In this document: piece after piece, positions 12,085 to 23,649 of the stretch | How the letters are laid out: every line of letters begins with the position of its first letter | Position numbering within the stretch: position 1 is the stretch's first letter | NCBI RefSeq assembly: GCF_050948215.1 | Contig: NW_027488640.1 | Span: forward strand, 496,001 to 560,000 | Length of the DNA stretch: 64,000 bases | Direction: 5' to 3' | Origin: Halictus rubicundus | Lineage: Eukaryota > Arthropoda > Insecta > Hymenoptera > Halictidae | Program-made: the position numbers and the translations under genes | The notes under the pieces: model-generated | Seen by the model: only the letters and a program-made list of their open reading frames with translations | Databases searched by the model: none | Told to the model about the DNA's origin: nothing

Positions 12085-15000
12085 TGGCCCATATTCCGCG
12101 CTGGTCCCCTCTCTCGGTACTCCAGGCCAACCTCAACCACTGCCGCCGGGCACAGGACCTAATGGTCCAGTGCCTGGAGGAGTGGGGGTTTGGCCTGGCC
12201 GTCGCCACGGTGCCGTACAGGGTCCCGGACCACCCACACTGGTCCGGGGACGATGACGGCTCCGTGGCGATATGGTGGCGACGCCACTCGGCGACTGTGC
12301 CCCCCTGCTCCGTGGTCGAACGGGGCAGGGGGATGGTTATGGTAAAGTGGGGAAGATTTCTGGTCGTGGGGTGCTACAGCTCACCCAGTTATGACTCCGC
12401 CGAATTAGGGATGTTCCTGGACCGGCTGGGGCTAATGATAGCCCCTTATATAGCCGGTCCAGTGTTGGTCCTGGGGGACCTCAATGCGAGGTCCTCCACC
12501 TGGGGTAACCCCGGGACCAACGCCCGAGGCGGAGTCCTGGAAGACTGGGCGGAGGGGATGGAGCTCCGGTTGTTAAACCGGGGCTCCGTGCCTACGTGCG
12601 TGAGGTGGAATGGCTGGTCCATAGTGGACGTGTCATTCGCGACAGCCGCCGCCTCACGCCGTGTGTCCAATTGGCGGGTCTGGGATGGAGAGACCCTATC
12701 GGACCACAGCTACGTCTTGATGGACGTGGCTGTGGTCTCGGACTCGCCATTGGACACGCCCCTCCGACGTGGCATCCCGTCAGCGCCCAGATGGGCGCTG
12801 AAACGACTAGACGGGGACCTCCTGAGGGCCGTGATAATCGGCTCCGCCTGGCCTTCGGCCAGGGAGCGCGGGGTAAATGAGGGGGCGACTTGGATCCGGG
12901 GCACGTTGCAGATGATCTGCGACGTGGCGATGCCCCGGGTCCGAGCTCAGTCCCCGAGAAAGTCTGTTTACTGGTGGTCGGGGGAGCTGGCCGAACTTCG
13001 CAGTTCGGCCGGCCGAGCCCGCCGCCAGTATACCCGCGCCCGTCGCCGCCATTTCCTGGGCGGCGACGCGGAGCCGAGGGTCGCCGAGTTGTACAGAGAG
13101 TACAGATCGGCGGCCGTGGCCCTCAAGCGTGTGATTGCCGCTGCTAAGGGCAAGGCCTGGGATGAGCTCCTGCTCACCCTCCTTGACGATCCGTGGGGAC
13201 GCCCGTATAAGGCGGTGCTTGGGAAGCTCCGCCCCTGGGCGTCCCCGGTCACGGAGAGGCTAGACCCGGAATTTCTGGGGCGCGTTGTGAGTACCCTCTT
13301 CCCCCCTGGAGATGGGAACGAGTGGAGGAGGGAACGCGCCCCGGGTTCGACCATTGAATGGTCGGACGAATTCCGGGTCACCGAGTGGGAGCTGTACCGG
13401 GCCGTCCGGGAACTCCGGGCCAGGGCCAAGAAGGCCCCTGGCCCCGATGGGGTTCCCGGTGGTATAATGGCCTTAGCTATGGAGGTCCTCGCCCCGGCGT
13501 TCAGGAGCGTCATGGACGCGAGCCTGCGCCGGGGTGTCTTCCCCACAGTATGGAAAGAAGCGTGCCTGGTTCTCCTCCAAAAGGAGGGGAAACCCGCAGT
13601 CTCCCTCTGCATACCGGCCGGTGTGTTTACTCGACGAGGCGGGCAAGCTATTCGAAAGAATAATTGCCGCCCGCCTCGTCGAGCATCTGTCGCGGGGTGG
13701 TCCCGACCTGAGCGACAGCCAGTTTGGATTCCGGAGGGGGCGCTCCACTATAGACGCATTGGAGCGCCTGCGCCTCCTCCGGGAGCAGGCTGTCGCTCGG
13801 GGCAGGGTGTTGATAGCTGTGTCATTGGACATTTCCAATGCATTCAACACCCTGCCCTGGTCGGAGATAATGGGGGCGCTGGACCATTTCCAGGTGCCCC
13901 CTTATCTCCGGGAGGTGGTCGGCGATTACCTCCGCGACAGAGAGGTGGTTTACACCGGCCGGTATAACACCGTTTACAAGAGGGAGACGCACCGCGGCGT
14001 TCCACAGGGGTCGGTCCTCGGACCGCTCCTGTGGAACTTGGCGTACGACGCGGTGCTGCGGGTTGTCCTCCCCCCGGATACGGGTGTCATCTGCTATGCA
14101 GATGACACCCTGGTTTATGCCGAGGGGGGGGGGGGACTGGAGGAGGACCAGGCACCTCTGTGAGGCTGCCCTGGACTGCGTGGTCGGGCGAATTCGGAGA
14201 ATGGGGTTGACCGTTGCCGCCACAAAAACCGAGGCGATTTGGTTGTATTCGCCTCGGGTGTGGCGGCTACCCCGCGGTCAAGATCTCCGGATTCGCGTCG
14301 CTGAAACCTCCGTCGCGATCGGGCCCAGGATGAGGTACCTGGGCCTGATCATAGACGGCCGCTGGCGATTCGATGGACACTTCGAGCTCCTTGCCCCCCG
14401 ACTAGAGAGGACGGCAGCCGCATTGGCGCGGCTGCTGCCGAATGTCGGGGGGCCGGATTTGAAAGTACGCCGCCTCTATGTGGAGGTGGTGCGGTCTATA
14501 GCCCTGTATGGGGCCCCCGTATGGCACCGCTCGCTCGAGGCCAGCACGCCCAGCCGCAAACTTTTAGAAAGAGTGCGGCGGCGGCTGGCCTTGCGGGTCA
14601 TACGGGGGTACCGCACCATCTTCACCGAGGCGGCGGGACTCCTCGCCGTGATTCCACCCTTCACTGTGGTGGCGGCGGAGCGGGCGAAGTTATACCAGAT
14701 CGCCCGCTCCTTCCGCCGCCCGCCGGGGGTGGAACTCACGCGCGAGGAGCAGTTGGAGCTCGAGGGCCAGAATCGCCAGGCCCGGACGGAAAGTCTTTCG
14801 GAGTGGAGGGCGATGTTAACGCCCTCCACACGTCCGATTGTCCGGGCCCTCCTGCCCATATTTTATATATGGTGCAGGAGGCGGGGAAGGTTGACCTTCC
14901 GCCTCACGCAGGTGCCCTCCGGCTACGGTTGCTTCGGAAAGTACCTGCACAGAATGGGGCGGGAGCCGACTGCGCAGTGCCACCACTGCGGCGAAGATGT

Positions 15001-15433
15001 AGACACGGCGCGGCACACTCTGGAGGAGTGCCCAGCTTGGGCTGAGCCGCGCCGTGTCCTTAGAGCCGCGGTGGAAGGGTGGGACCTCTCGCTGTCGACC
15101 GTGGTCGACCACATGGTCGACAGCGTGAGGTCGTGGAAGGCGGTGGCCTCCTTCTGCGATGATGTTATCAAGCAGAAGGAGGCCGCCGAGCGGGCCCGGG
15201 AACGGGACCCGGGCTCCGCGAGGCGTATTTGGGCGCGGGGACGACCCCCGCGCCGACGTGTGCCCCCCAGTAGGGGGGCGGAGAGGGTAGGGAGGGCGCG
15301 GGGGTCTCCCCCGCGTCAACGTGTGCCCCCGGTGGTGGGGGGCGGAGTGGGGTTGGCGCGGGGAGTTTCCCCGCGCCCTGTTATGCCCCCACAACTGGGG
15401 GCGGTGTATTTGGGAGCCCGGGGTGTGAGCTGA
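12084..15433 (+). pseudogene. R1-clade LINE ORF2 (endonuclease-reverse transcriptase), two frameshifts
   Basis: Three overlapping frames make one ORF2. Frame one (12084 to about 13590) holds the endonuclease (QANLNHCRRAQDLM opening, VLGDLNARSSTWGN, LSDHSYV) and the N-terminal RT region (KKAPGPDGVPGG). Frame two (about 13590-14130) holds SAYRPVCLLDEAGKL, FGFRRGRSTIDAL, GVPQGSVLGPLLWN and the catalytic YADDT at 14095-14109. Frame three (about 14135-15433) holds the thumb and a C-terminal zinc knuckle, CHHCGEDVDTARHTLEEC, near 14978. Each break is a shift by one frame; the second coincides with 12 consecutive G at 14124-14135, so a homopolymer sequencing error is possible there. The endonuclease plus C-terminal CCHC architecture is that of the R1 clade. 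Confidence 0.88.
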
Positions 15434-15470
15434 CCCGGGCCCCCGGGGGGGAGCATAGCTCCCCCCGTGA
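15231..15470 (+). repeat. Tandem hairpin array at the 3' end of the LINE
   Basis: Three units of about 61 bp, starting near 15235, 15297 and 15357, each contain two perfect or near-perfect GC stem-loops. The first loop type is GCGCGGGG...CCCCGCGC and the second is TGCCCCC...GGGGGCG. Two further hairpins follow (near 15413-15440 and 15447-15467). The first three units lie inside the ORF2 frame and encode a repetitive Arg/Pro/Gly tail; the last ones lie in the 3' UTR. Confidence 0.8.
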
Positions 15471-15622
15471 TAGGACGACACCCCCCGGGTTAATTTCCCG
15501 GTTTGGGGGGGTGTCGGTCCGTCCCTTCCTTAGGGGAGGGGGATTCGTGGGGGGATTTGGGTGAGGAAGGGTCAGGGCGTGCCGGATCGCGCCTCCGACG
15601 GCCCTTTCTTCCGGTGGCGGCG

Positions 15623-17830
15623 TGTAACCGTGTCGGTTACATACACATATACCGCACGTATCGGTCGGCGATACGACCCCACCAACGTACCATACTACGT
15701 TGTTAGCGAGTCCGGAGATAGTGAGGGATCGCGAGATATCGCGATCCTTGTCGAGTTGCGCACGCATCGATCCCCACTCGATAATGATCGAAGGAGGTCG
15801 ATGCGAGCCAGCGATCCAGCACTCTACGTCTGGAAGCGGTCCGAGAAACACGCGTTTAAGAATTGTGTCTGTTCGACGAAACACGGTACCCGTTCGAGGA
15901 GTCAAACCGACTCGGCAGAGCAAGGCAAACCGTCCTTCCTGCTCTCAACGCGTACGCGCCTCAAACCGAGGAGTCACGAGCGCAAACCGCGCCGTGGCAC
16001 TGTCGAAACGTTTTATATAAAGCTCCGTGACTCTCGGACGTGACCGCGTAGTAGTCAAACGAAATTACATAATTTTCACTCGCCTAAAGATTGATCGAGA
16101 AACGTTTAATTATCAATTCCGAAATGAGGCGTTACTAGTGTCAGTGTAGATCACTTGCAGCGAGCAAGTCGCGAGTACGATTTAGGAGCGACGGCGAGTG
16201 GAAGGCGCCGTGTGTCGGTACGACACGATTTTATAAAATTTAGAGAACTGCGTCGCGCAGCGATAGAAATGCGTCGCGAAGCGTGCGATTATCGCGTCGA
16301 ACAGACACAGTAGATTCACTTCGTCCTTCAAATATAAATATTAGTATAGGTTACGTATAAGTATCGTTTCAAAGATACGGTACGTACTATACGGGTCGAA
16401 GCGAGACAGTCAATCATCGCATGATCGCGGTGGTTCTTCCGAAACCTCAACAGAGCGTACTCTGAGGCTACGAAACGTACCAAAGGGTAAACTCCTGGGT
16501 TCCGAGGGACTGCCGAGGTTTTTCTGTGAGTCTCGTCTGGATCGAGACTATTTCACTTCGCACAATCAGGGTTCTTCTGCCGTGACCTTAATCGAGGGTA
16601 CTCCGAGGCCACGCACCGTGCCAGAGGGTACTCTTCTGGGTCCCGTGGAATTACCGAGGTTTGGTGTGGGTCTCGACCAGATTCGAGGCGATTGTACTTC
16701 GTACGATCGCGGCTACTCTGTCGTGACCTTATCAGAGCTTGCTCCGAGGCCACGTATCGTGCCGAAGGGTAGACTCCTGGGTCCCGTCGAGCGACCGAGG
16801 TTTAGTGCGAGTCTCCCCCGAATCGGTACGAAAGAGCATCGCACGATCCCGAGTATTCTGTCGTGACCTTTGTCCGAGATCACTCCGAGGCCACGTATCG
16901 TGCCAAAGGGTGAACTTATAGGTCCCGTGGAATAATCGAGGTTTAGTGCACGTCTCTACTGAATCGAGACGATCGCGCCTTGCACGATCGTGGACACTCT
17001 GCCGTGACCAATATCCGAGAATACTCCGAGGCCATGTGTCATGCCAGAGGGTAGACTCGTGCGTTCCGTGGAGTGACCAAGGTTTAGTGTGCGTCTCCAC
17101 TCAGGCCACTTGTCCGAACATCGTCCAGGTGCCTGGATGGTCTGACGGGTACGACGTCGTTCGATCGCGGATTTCGGGTCAGATAGAAGCGATCGGACTT
17201 TGCACGGTCACTGACACTCTGCCGCCGCCTCGCCCGAGACTGCTTAGAGGCCACGATTACGTGCCGAAGAGCAGAATCATTGGAAGCGTGGAGTGACGGC
17301 GATTTCGTGTTTGTCTCCATCCTGATCACTCGTACGATTATCCGGCCGAGTGTAGGGACGGTCAGACGGGTCACGAACTGCTTGTCGCGGGGCGCGATCC
17401 GTGCTGAGTGATTTTCTAAACCGATTCCGAAAACCGGGCGTAGAGTCGAGCGAGCGTACCGCGAGCGTTTTTCACGCGTTCATAATACTTTGTTTATGTG
17501 TCGCGAGCCGTCGGCACGGGAGGCCGACCTATTGTTCCACACGGTACCTGGAATTAACTGTCTCCAAACACACACGACGGTTCTTACGAGAATATATCAT
17601 CTTTTGTTACCTTATCTGGGCTACGAATATCTCATTTAACTCGTCCATACCTCGCCGCTTTCCAGTGCCTGGAGGCACGAATTCATTCCTGCTCGCGAAC
17701 GTGCAGGCTTCGAGAAATTAGGGTAGTAACCGGCACTGTGAGACGGTTAGGGATAGTCTCGAGACGCGAAGTAGAGATACGAGTAACAGCGTACGCGAAT
17801 CGGTAGAAACGGTAGGAAAGAACGGTTACA
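15623..17830 (+). mobile_element. LTR-like insertion, copy A (2.2 kb, probably solo LTR), TSD GGCG
   Basis: The segment begins TGTAACCG and ends CGGTTACA. It is flanked by GGCG at 15619-15622 and again at 17831-17834, and it interrupts the 3' UTR of the R1 LINE. TG...CA ends with a 4-bp duplication are those of an LTR of the Gypsy type. A diverged copy in reverse orientation occurs at 22272-33027 with a different duplication (GCAA), which confirms the boundaries independently. No coding region was recognised. The interior contains a 141-bp tandem repeat and ends in AT-poorer sequence. Confidence 0.78.
16440..17130 (+). repeat. 141-bp tandem repeat inside the LTR-like insertion
   Basis: The block GAGGCCACG.ATCGTGCC recurs at about 16463 (diverged), 16604, 16745, 16886 and 17027, exactly 141 bp apart. 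It is followed each time by an AGGGTAGACTCCTGGGTCCCGT-like stretch and GAGGTTTAGTG. The units are clearly diverged from one another. The related copy at 22790-23358 and 32375-32480 carries the same units in inverse orientation. Confidence 0.85.
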
Positions 17831-18226
17831 GGCGTCTTCCTGCCTCGGCCGGGGCTGGTTCCTTCGGGACACCGGCCCCGAGCGGGGCACGAAGACTCCG
17901 GGAGCTGTGGGTGGACCGAGCTGGGGCTCGGGAAGCCCAATCCGAAGGCTCCAGGGATGGGGACACCGGGCGGGTCCCTCCGCCCGGGGTCTTATAGCGT
18001 AGGCAGTGGGGGAGGTTAACCCCTCCCCCGGGGTATGATGATAGCTGGGAGGTGTCCTGTTGAGTACTCGCGTGATCCAGGCACCTCCTGTGTAGCTTAG
18101 GTGGGCGTGAGGTTTTAGTGGGTAGTCTCCGGGGGCTTCGCCCCCGGGGAGAGTCCCACATAACCCCGGCTTCCCCCAGGGAGTCGGGGTATGTATAAAA
18201 CATTTCCTCACGATAAAAAAAAAAAA

Positions 18227-18733
18227 GGGTAGGATAGAGGATGGGATAGGATAGAGGATAGCATAAAGGATAGGATATAATACAGGATAGGATAGGATAG
18301 ATTATTGGATAGGATAGAGGATAGGATAGGATACAGGATGGGATAGAGAATAGGATAGGATAGAGGATAGGATAGGATAGAGGATATGATAATATAGAGG
18401 ATAGGGTAGGATAGAGGATGGGATAGGATAGAGGATACGATAGGATAGAGGATAGGATAGGATAGAGGATAGGATAGGGAACTGGATAGGATAGATGATA
18501 GGATAGGATAGAGGATAGAGGATAGGATAGTATAGAGGATAGGATAGTATAGAGGATAGGATAGGATTGAGGATAGGATAGAGGACATGATAGAATTGAG
18601 GATAGGATAGGATTGAGGATAGGATAGGATTGAGGATAGGATAGTGGATTGGATAGGATAGAGGATAGGATAGGATAGAGGATTGGATAGGATAGAGGAT
18701 AGGATACGATAGAGGATAGGATAGGATAGAGGA
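18227..18733 (-). repeat. TATCC satellite, inverted relative to the left array
   Basis: About 500 bp of GGATAG/GGATAGAGG units, the reverse complement of the 4440-11906 array, directly abut the LINE poly(A). They run into BEL/Pao gag sequence at about 18735. Long frames on the minus strand are again low-complexity (LSYPI)n translations of the satellite. Confidence 0.92.
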
Positions 18734-18749
18734 GCAGTCTCCGCCACTT

Positions 18750-19840
18750 TCCTCAGTCCTCAATTCTGAGTGGTCCCGGCCCCAGGCAATCGAACAATCG
18801 TTCAAGCCGAAACATTTGGTCCTTCCCAGTGCGAGACCTGGGAAGCGTTTCGCGATCGATTTGACGCGCTCATCATTTCGAACCGGTCACTCACGGATGT
18901 ATCCCGCATGCATTATCTCGTATCCTCGCTCAAAGGCCGCGCTCTCGATTGCGTTAGCAACATTCCGGTGACCGCTGCAAACTTCAAAATCGCGTGGGAC
19001 GCGCTGAAATCGCGTTACGACAATCCGCGTCGCCTTCTTGCCGTCCATTTGTCAGCGCTGCTTCAATTACCCGCTCTTAATCGCGAATCCGCGTCGGAGC
19101 TACAAGATCTTCGTGACCGAGTCTGTATGTCCGTTGCGTCGCTTCAGAATCTCGGACGGACTCCCGAAAACCTCTGGAACGACATACTCGTTCACGTGAT
19201 CGCGCAAAAACTCGATTCCACGACGCGGAAGGCGTGGAACATAAAAACAAGCGACGACGTGACCCCGCCGTCGTTCGATACATTGCGAGCGTTCATCGAT
19301 TCACGTGTCCGCGCTGTCGAGGAATTTAAAAGCGGTTCTATAATTCCTCCCGTTCCGCGTGCGAAATTTCCCGCGCGTGTCAAAAGCGGAGTTCAGGCGA
19401 CCAAATTTCCGTTCGAGTCCACTCGGACTCATACAGCAGCTGTAACAAAGTCATCGCCGATAGCATGTCCGTTATGCCGCGCGCGTCATTACATAAATGT
19501 ATGCCCATCGTTTCTGTCAAAGAGCGCTTCCCATCGTAGGGAAATCATTAAGCGATTATGTCGATGCTCAAACTGCTTAAGTCAATCTCACTCTATTTAA
19601 GACTGCACGAGCAAATATTCTTGTCGCGCTTGCCATAAGTGGCACCACACGTTATTGCATGAAGAGAGATCCGTTCCCGTCTCGACATCTTCTACCGAAT
19701 CTCGCGAGAGCACGTTTCCGACCGCCGATGTCCAGTGCGACGAGACGCCTGGTCGCGGACCGGTGAGCGAATTTCGCAGGATCGGCGGAAAGGAATCGGG
19801 AAGGGGGGAAAGAGCTGGAGCGCGCGACGAGCAGTAGCGC
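18750..19840 (+). pseudogene. BEL/Pao retrotransposon Gag, first copy (fragment)
   Basis: The frame open from 18770 contains a BEL/Pao-type capsid region (WEAFRDRFDALI, RMHYLVSSLKGRA, LQDLRDRVCMSVASL, FDTLRAFIDSRV). It then has Cys/His knuckles CPLCRARHYINVC and CRCSNCLSQSH. An in-frame TAA at 19598-19600 breaks the second knuckle, after which the same frame continues CRACHKWHHTLLHEE to about 19690. Gag packages element RNA. The 5' LTR and leader are missing, because satellite abuts at 18733. The downstream part is lost in unrelated GC-rich DNA after about 19740. Confidence 0.8.
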
Positions 19841-20517
19841 TCAGAGACCCTGCTCCCGTCCGTCTGCTCACTCGAGACTTCCTCGCGGCACTGGTTTCAC
19901 ACGCACACGGAAGAAGCCGTAGTACGTGTTCCGCCTTGCACCAGCGTGTTCGCACACACACACACGGAAGAAGCCGTAGTATGCGTGTTCACACGCGGCT
20001 GCGAGTGGTCAGGAGCTCGGGATGGTTCCCGGTGAGCAGCTCCCAGCCAACTCCGAACTAAACGCGGTTCGCTCCGATATTTATGGAGAAAGCGCGGACT
20101 ACGAAGAGCGCGCCGTCTCGCGAAATGTTAGCGAAGCGGCGGCGTGCTCTGATTGGTTCGCGCTCGGGACGGTTGCGGATTGGCTCGCACTTGGGTCCGT
20201 TGTGCGAGCTCGCGACGGAACGCGGATTTCGCCGTTTCGTCGCAGAGTTAAGATTTGTATAGAAATAACGTGTCGTCCCTTCGGGCTGATTACAGCCTGT
20301 CTTCCCGCCGGAACACTCCAGCCAGGACCCTCCGTCCTGATCCGAGACTACGAAGAACAGTAACTTACAATAAAGCTAAATTACTTTCATAAACCTCGTC
20401 CGTTTATTTCAACCGCTGTCCTCTCCAACGACCCTGGCATGCTCGAGCATCCAGGAGAGGGCAGCACAAACCAACCTTCCTTCGCGATTCACGTCCGCGT
20501 AAAACGCTCCCGTTACA
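19841..20517 (-). mobile_element. LTR fragment of the TGTAACG family (minus orientation)
   Basis: Read on the minus strand it starts TGTAACGGGAGCG at 20517. It then shows a stretch TGTGCTGCCCTCTCCTGGAT with the following GCTCGAGCA shared with the LTR-like element starting at 59459. Further in, a block containing CGGCTGCGAGTGGTC and CCAACTCCG is also shared with 60210-60280, but there it is in the opposite relative orientation. A short CACACGGAAGAAGCCGTAGTA unit is repeated near 19910 and 19965. The far end and a target duplication could not be found. Confidence 0.5.
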
Positions 20518-21174
20518 GAGTGAAAGGTCCTCCCACCTTTCAATGATTTCGCTGCATTTGTAGAAACGCGATCTCAATATTTAGAACGCAGGGAGAGTAG
20601 CAACCCATTCGTTGCTATTGCCGTTAGTGACCGTACGCCCTTCACAAAGAACCGCGAAATTAGTAAAAAATCATTCGTGGTAACATCGCACGTCGCTAGC
20701 AAATCTAGCAAATGTGGGCTATGCGACGGCGAGCATGCGTTGCAAAATTGCTCGAAGCTATTAGCCATGTCCCATGTAGAAAGACATGCTGCCGTCAGAA
20801 GGGCACGCGTGTGTTTCAATTGTCTAAGTATGGAGCACAGCATTAAGGGTTGCACTCGCGGTAATTGTAGAAAATCTGGTAAGAAACACCACACATTGTT
20901 GCATCGAGAGGAGGCCGTTTCTGTCCCTGAGCCCCAATCTCCCTCCTCATCTCATGTAGGGCACGTATGCCACACTAACTCGGCAAATTTTGAGGCCGAA
21001 TATGTATGTAGTTTTTTCTACCGCGGTGGTTTACGTCACGGATAGTAAGGGTAGAAAACATAAATGCCGCGCGCTGTTAGATTCGGGTTCTGAAATCAAT
21101 TCGTTCAGTCAGAATTTAGCACAAAAACTTGATCTTCCACGTCGCACAACAAATGCATCTATCAGCGGTTTTAA

Positions 21175-22238
21175 CCCTTTGCACTCCGCGCCATTCTCGA
21201 CGTTGGATACCAGCTACTCCGCGCCACTTTGTGGCAGAAACGGACATTTTCAAACTCTTGTATTATTTTGTATAGTTTTGGAACTAAGTATCTTATTATG
21301 ATGATATTGGACTTATATGAATTGGTTGAAATCGAGGAAAGTATATTTGCAAAAAAATCAATATTTTATTGTTTATAATTTTGTACAGTATGATAAATTT
21401 TGAAACACTCTCCAATATGGATTGCAGGCTGATTAGTGCATGTTTGACAATAATAATTTGTTTAACGCCTGCTAGCAGGTGTTTTCCTGTTAGAACACAC
21501 AATGCAGTCCCGTTTTCTTTGTCCCACATCGGGAATATGTAGTTTATTGTCTAATCTATTGTCCGCAGAAGATGTGGATGGACGCGTTCTCAATACACGA
21601 AAATCGCCCCTCAATTGGTCAATGAGTGTCTTGACAAACTTGTGGTGTGTCATTGGCGTTTCATTATTTGTTTGTTTTGAGATGCGATACATTATGTATG
21701 AGTTTATCACACACATTTCCAACCCCCCAAAAAATAACTTCCTCCACCATTTCAGCGATTTACGGAGGAAACAATACGTCGAAGCGTATTGATCCGCAAC
21801 GATCCGCATTTCAGGCTTATTGACTATTACAACAGTCATTTCTTCCAGTTTTAGACTTGTTTATTTATATTTATAAAACCCTCTATACAGTGCGAGGTAT
21901 ACTCGCATACCGAGCTTTCTTCTACAAACTCTCCTCATCGCTCTTTTCAAGAGAAGTGCTCGGACCGTCGTGAGCACACTTCTCACTTTCTCTTCTGACA
22001 CAAAACCCGCTGACATTTTTTTTTTATATATCTCAGTAATTTTCCTGTATTTTGATTTGATTTCTTGTGCCATTTCAAGAGAAAACTTCAGGGAAACGTG
22101 CATGTCTCAAAAAGTTGCGCTGAAATAACTCAATTCCCCGTAATCACTAATAAACTTGAATGTCCCCTGAGAGGGGACATCGGAGTGATAAGCTAGAATT
22201 ACGATATCCCCTGAGAGGGGACAGCGGAGTGCAAAGGG
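21175..22238 (-). mobile_element. piggyBac-superfamily DNA transposon, internally deleted
   Basis: Terminal inverted repeats CCCTTTGCACTCCGC and its complement bound the element, and TTAA lies on each side (21171-21174 and 22239-22242). TTAA duplication with CCC-type ends is diagnostic for piggyBac. The right end has two subterminal copies of CCCCTGAGAGGGGACA followed by CGGAGTG. The interior keeps only the 3' part of the transposase gene on the minus strand. At 1064 bp it is about half the length of an autonomous element and is non-autonomous. Confidence 0.9.
21380..21839 (-). pseudogene. piggyBac transposase C-terminal part
   Basis: The minus-strand frame 21839-21462 contains RKSLKWWRKLFFGGLEMCVINSYIMY and HKFVKTLIDQLRGDFR, conserved blocks of the piggyBac transposase C-terminal half. 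Then comes RKRDCIVCSNRKTPASRR, the start of the Cys-rich DNA-binding domain. The remaining cysteines (YYC..C, then IGECF) are readable only after a frameshift near 21470, down to about 21385. The catalytic DDD region is absent. The gene is truncated and inactive. Confidence 0.85.
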
Positions 22239-23358
22239 TTAATAGTTCAAAGAGTAGAATAAAGTCAGCAATGTAACCGTACATTCTATGCTCGTCTATT
22301 TAAATTAACTTTATCTCTGTCTCAACTACTCAAGAGTAATCTATACTATCTCGCGGGGCCGGTTACTACCCCGAATTCCCTACGCGTGTCAATTCGCGAA
22401 GGAGATTGGTTCGTGCCTCCAGGCACTGGAAAGCGGTGAGGTTTGGACGAGACAAATAAAGCTTGTAGACACATTTCTGGTAAAAGGGCAGTATATTCTT
22501 GGAAGAACTATTTATATAATCTTGGAAGAACTATTTATATAATATGTTCGCAGAAGAGCTGTTTGTATACAGGACGGCCCGTTATCTTTCCCGACGTTCA
22601 GGGCAATAAATTCCGTTGTGATGACGCGCGGAATACCGAGTATCGGTAATCCGTACCGGATTCTCGTAACACGTAAACACACAGTGTATACCGTGTTACG
22701 ACGCACGCAGCTCGCTCGCTTTGTCTCTACGCCTGGTTTTCAAGCACCGATTTAAATGATTTTAATATGGATCGCGCCCCGCGATATGCGAGTTCCTGAC
22801 CTGCCTAACCAACCGTGCACTCAGCCGCAAATACGTACGAGTGGTCCGGTTGGAGACACACTAAAAACCCCTGGCACTCCACGCAACCAAGAAGTTTACC
22901 CTTCGGCACGATACGTGGCCTCCGAGCAATCTCCGTATAGGTAGCGGCAGAACGACAGTGATCGTGCACAGTCCGATCGCTCTAATTCGACCCGTATGCC
23001 CGCCGCAGCGACGATTGAACGCTCCTTTCGACCTCGTGATCGATCGAAGTCGAACCTGTCAGACCACCCAGGTATTTGGCCGAATTCTCGTACAAATGGC
23101 CCAGGTGGAGACGCACACGAGACCCCTGTTACTCCACGCAACCAAGGATTTTACTCTTCGGCACGATACGTGGTCTACGAGTACTCTCCGTAATGGCAGC
23201 GGCAGAATCACAGCGATCGTGCAAAGTCCGGGCGTATCGAGTCGACCCGAAGGGAAACCGTGAGTTCGTTCGAACAATCCGTGCGCGCACTCGTCCGAAT
23301 ACTCGTATAAGTGAAATGGATGGAGACGCACACCAAGCCGTGGGTCACGCCACGCTAC

Positions 23359-23647
23359 TGTGACTCCAATTAACAGCCCTGCCGGTTCACCCGACACCAG
23401 GCGATATCAGACCTAGACGTAAACCGTCCGGCTTATCGCTCCCAGGAAACACCGACCGTCGGTTGTTGAATTTCAATAACCACTTGTATAAATAGGACCA
23501 CTCGACCTGGCGACAGTCAGTAATTTTTCTCGTCTCCAACCTGTGACATATCGTGCTACTATTGTAAAACTGTGTAATAAAGGTATCTTCTGGTACGCCA
23601 GAAGAACTCGCATTTTTTTATATCGTTCCATTAAAATTTACGTGACA
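23359..23647 (+). repeat. Gypsy 5' LTR
   Basis: Begins TGTGACTCCAATTAACAG and ends TTTACGTGACA. It matches 32081-32370 except for about two substitutions and one T in a T-run. A TATA-like TATAAATAGG lies near 23488 and a polyadenylation-type AATAAA near 23576. These are the expected U3 promoter and R-region signals. Confidence 0.93.
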
Positions 23648-23649
23648 TT

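Larger units (their letters stand above)
11907..18226 (+). mobile_element. R1-clade non-LTR retrotransposon, 5'-truncated, with nested LTR-like insertion
   Basis: The element starts abruptly out of satellite with the tail of ORF1. It continues through an ORF2 with endonuclease, reverse transcriptase and C-terminal zinc knuckle, and ends in 12 A residues at 18215-18226. The 3' UTR is split by an insertion at 15623-17830, flanked by GGCG on both sides, and resumes at 17831. The LINE is GC-rich, in sharp contrast to the flanks. Left flank is TATCC satellite and right flank is GGATA satellite, the same repeat in opposite orientation. No ordinary target duplication can therefore be read. Without the insertion the element is about 4.1 kb. 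Confidence 0.88.
20520..22271 (+). pseudogene. BEL/Pao second copy: Gag C-terminus and protease N-terminus, interrupted
   Basis: From 20522 the sequence encodes a BEL/Pao Gag tail (PPTFNDFAAFVETR) and knuckles CGLCDGEHALQNC and CFNCLSMEHSIKGC. In a shifted frame there follows the aspartic-protease motif LLDSGSEINSFSQ near 21076. A piggyBac element (21175-22238) splits the protease; its coding sequence resumes at 22243 and is then split again by an LTR-like insertion at 22272. Protease coding continues at 33032. Both insertions duplicate target bases exactly (TTAA, GCAA), so the original order is readable. The protein would be the Gag-protease part of a BEL/Pao polyprotein; this copy is dead. 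Confidence 0.82.

Noticed and set aside
4410..12256. Long plus-strand reading frames rich in LSYPIL repeats
   Set aside because: They are translations of TATCC satellite, which rarely forms stop codons. No independent coding signal exists, and one frame simply runs on into the LINE in the wrong frame.
18208..18805. Minus-strand LSYPIL frames
   Set aside because: Same satellite in inverse orientation; not genes.
19655..20363. Possible host gene in the GC-rich region after BEL gag
   Set aside because: Frames are short and overlapping and the sequence matches an LTR family found again at 59459.
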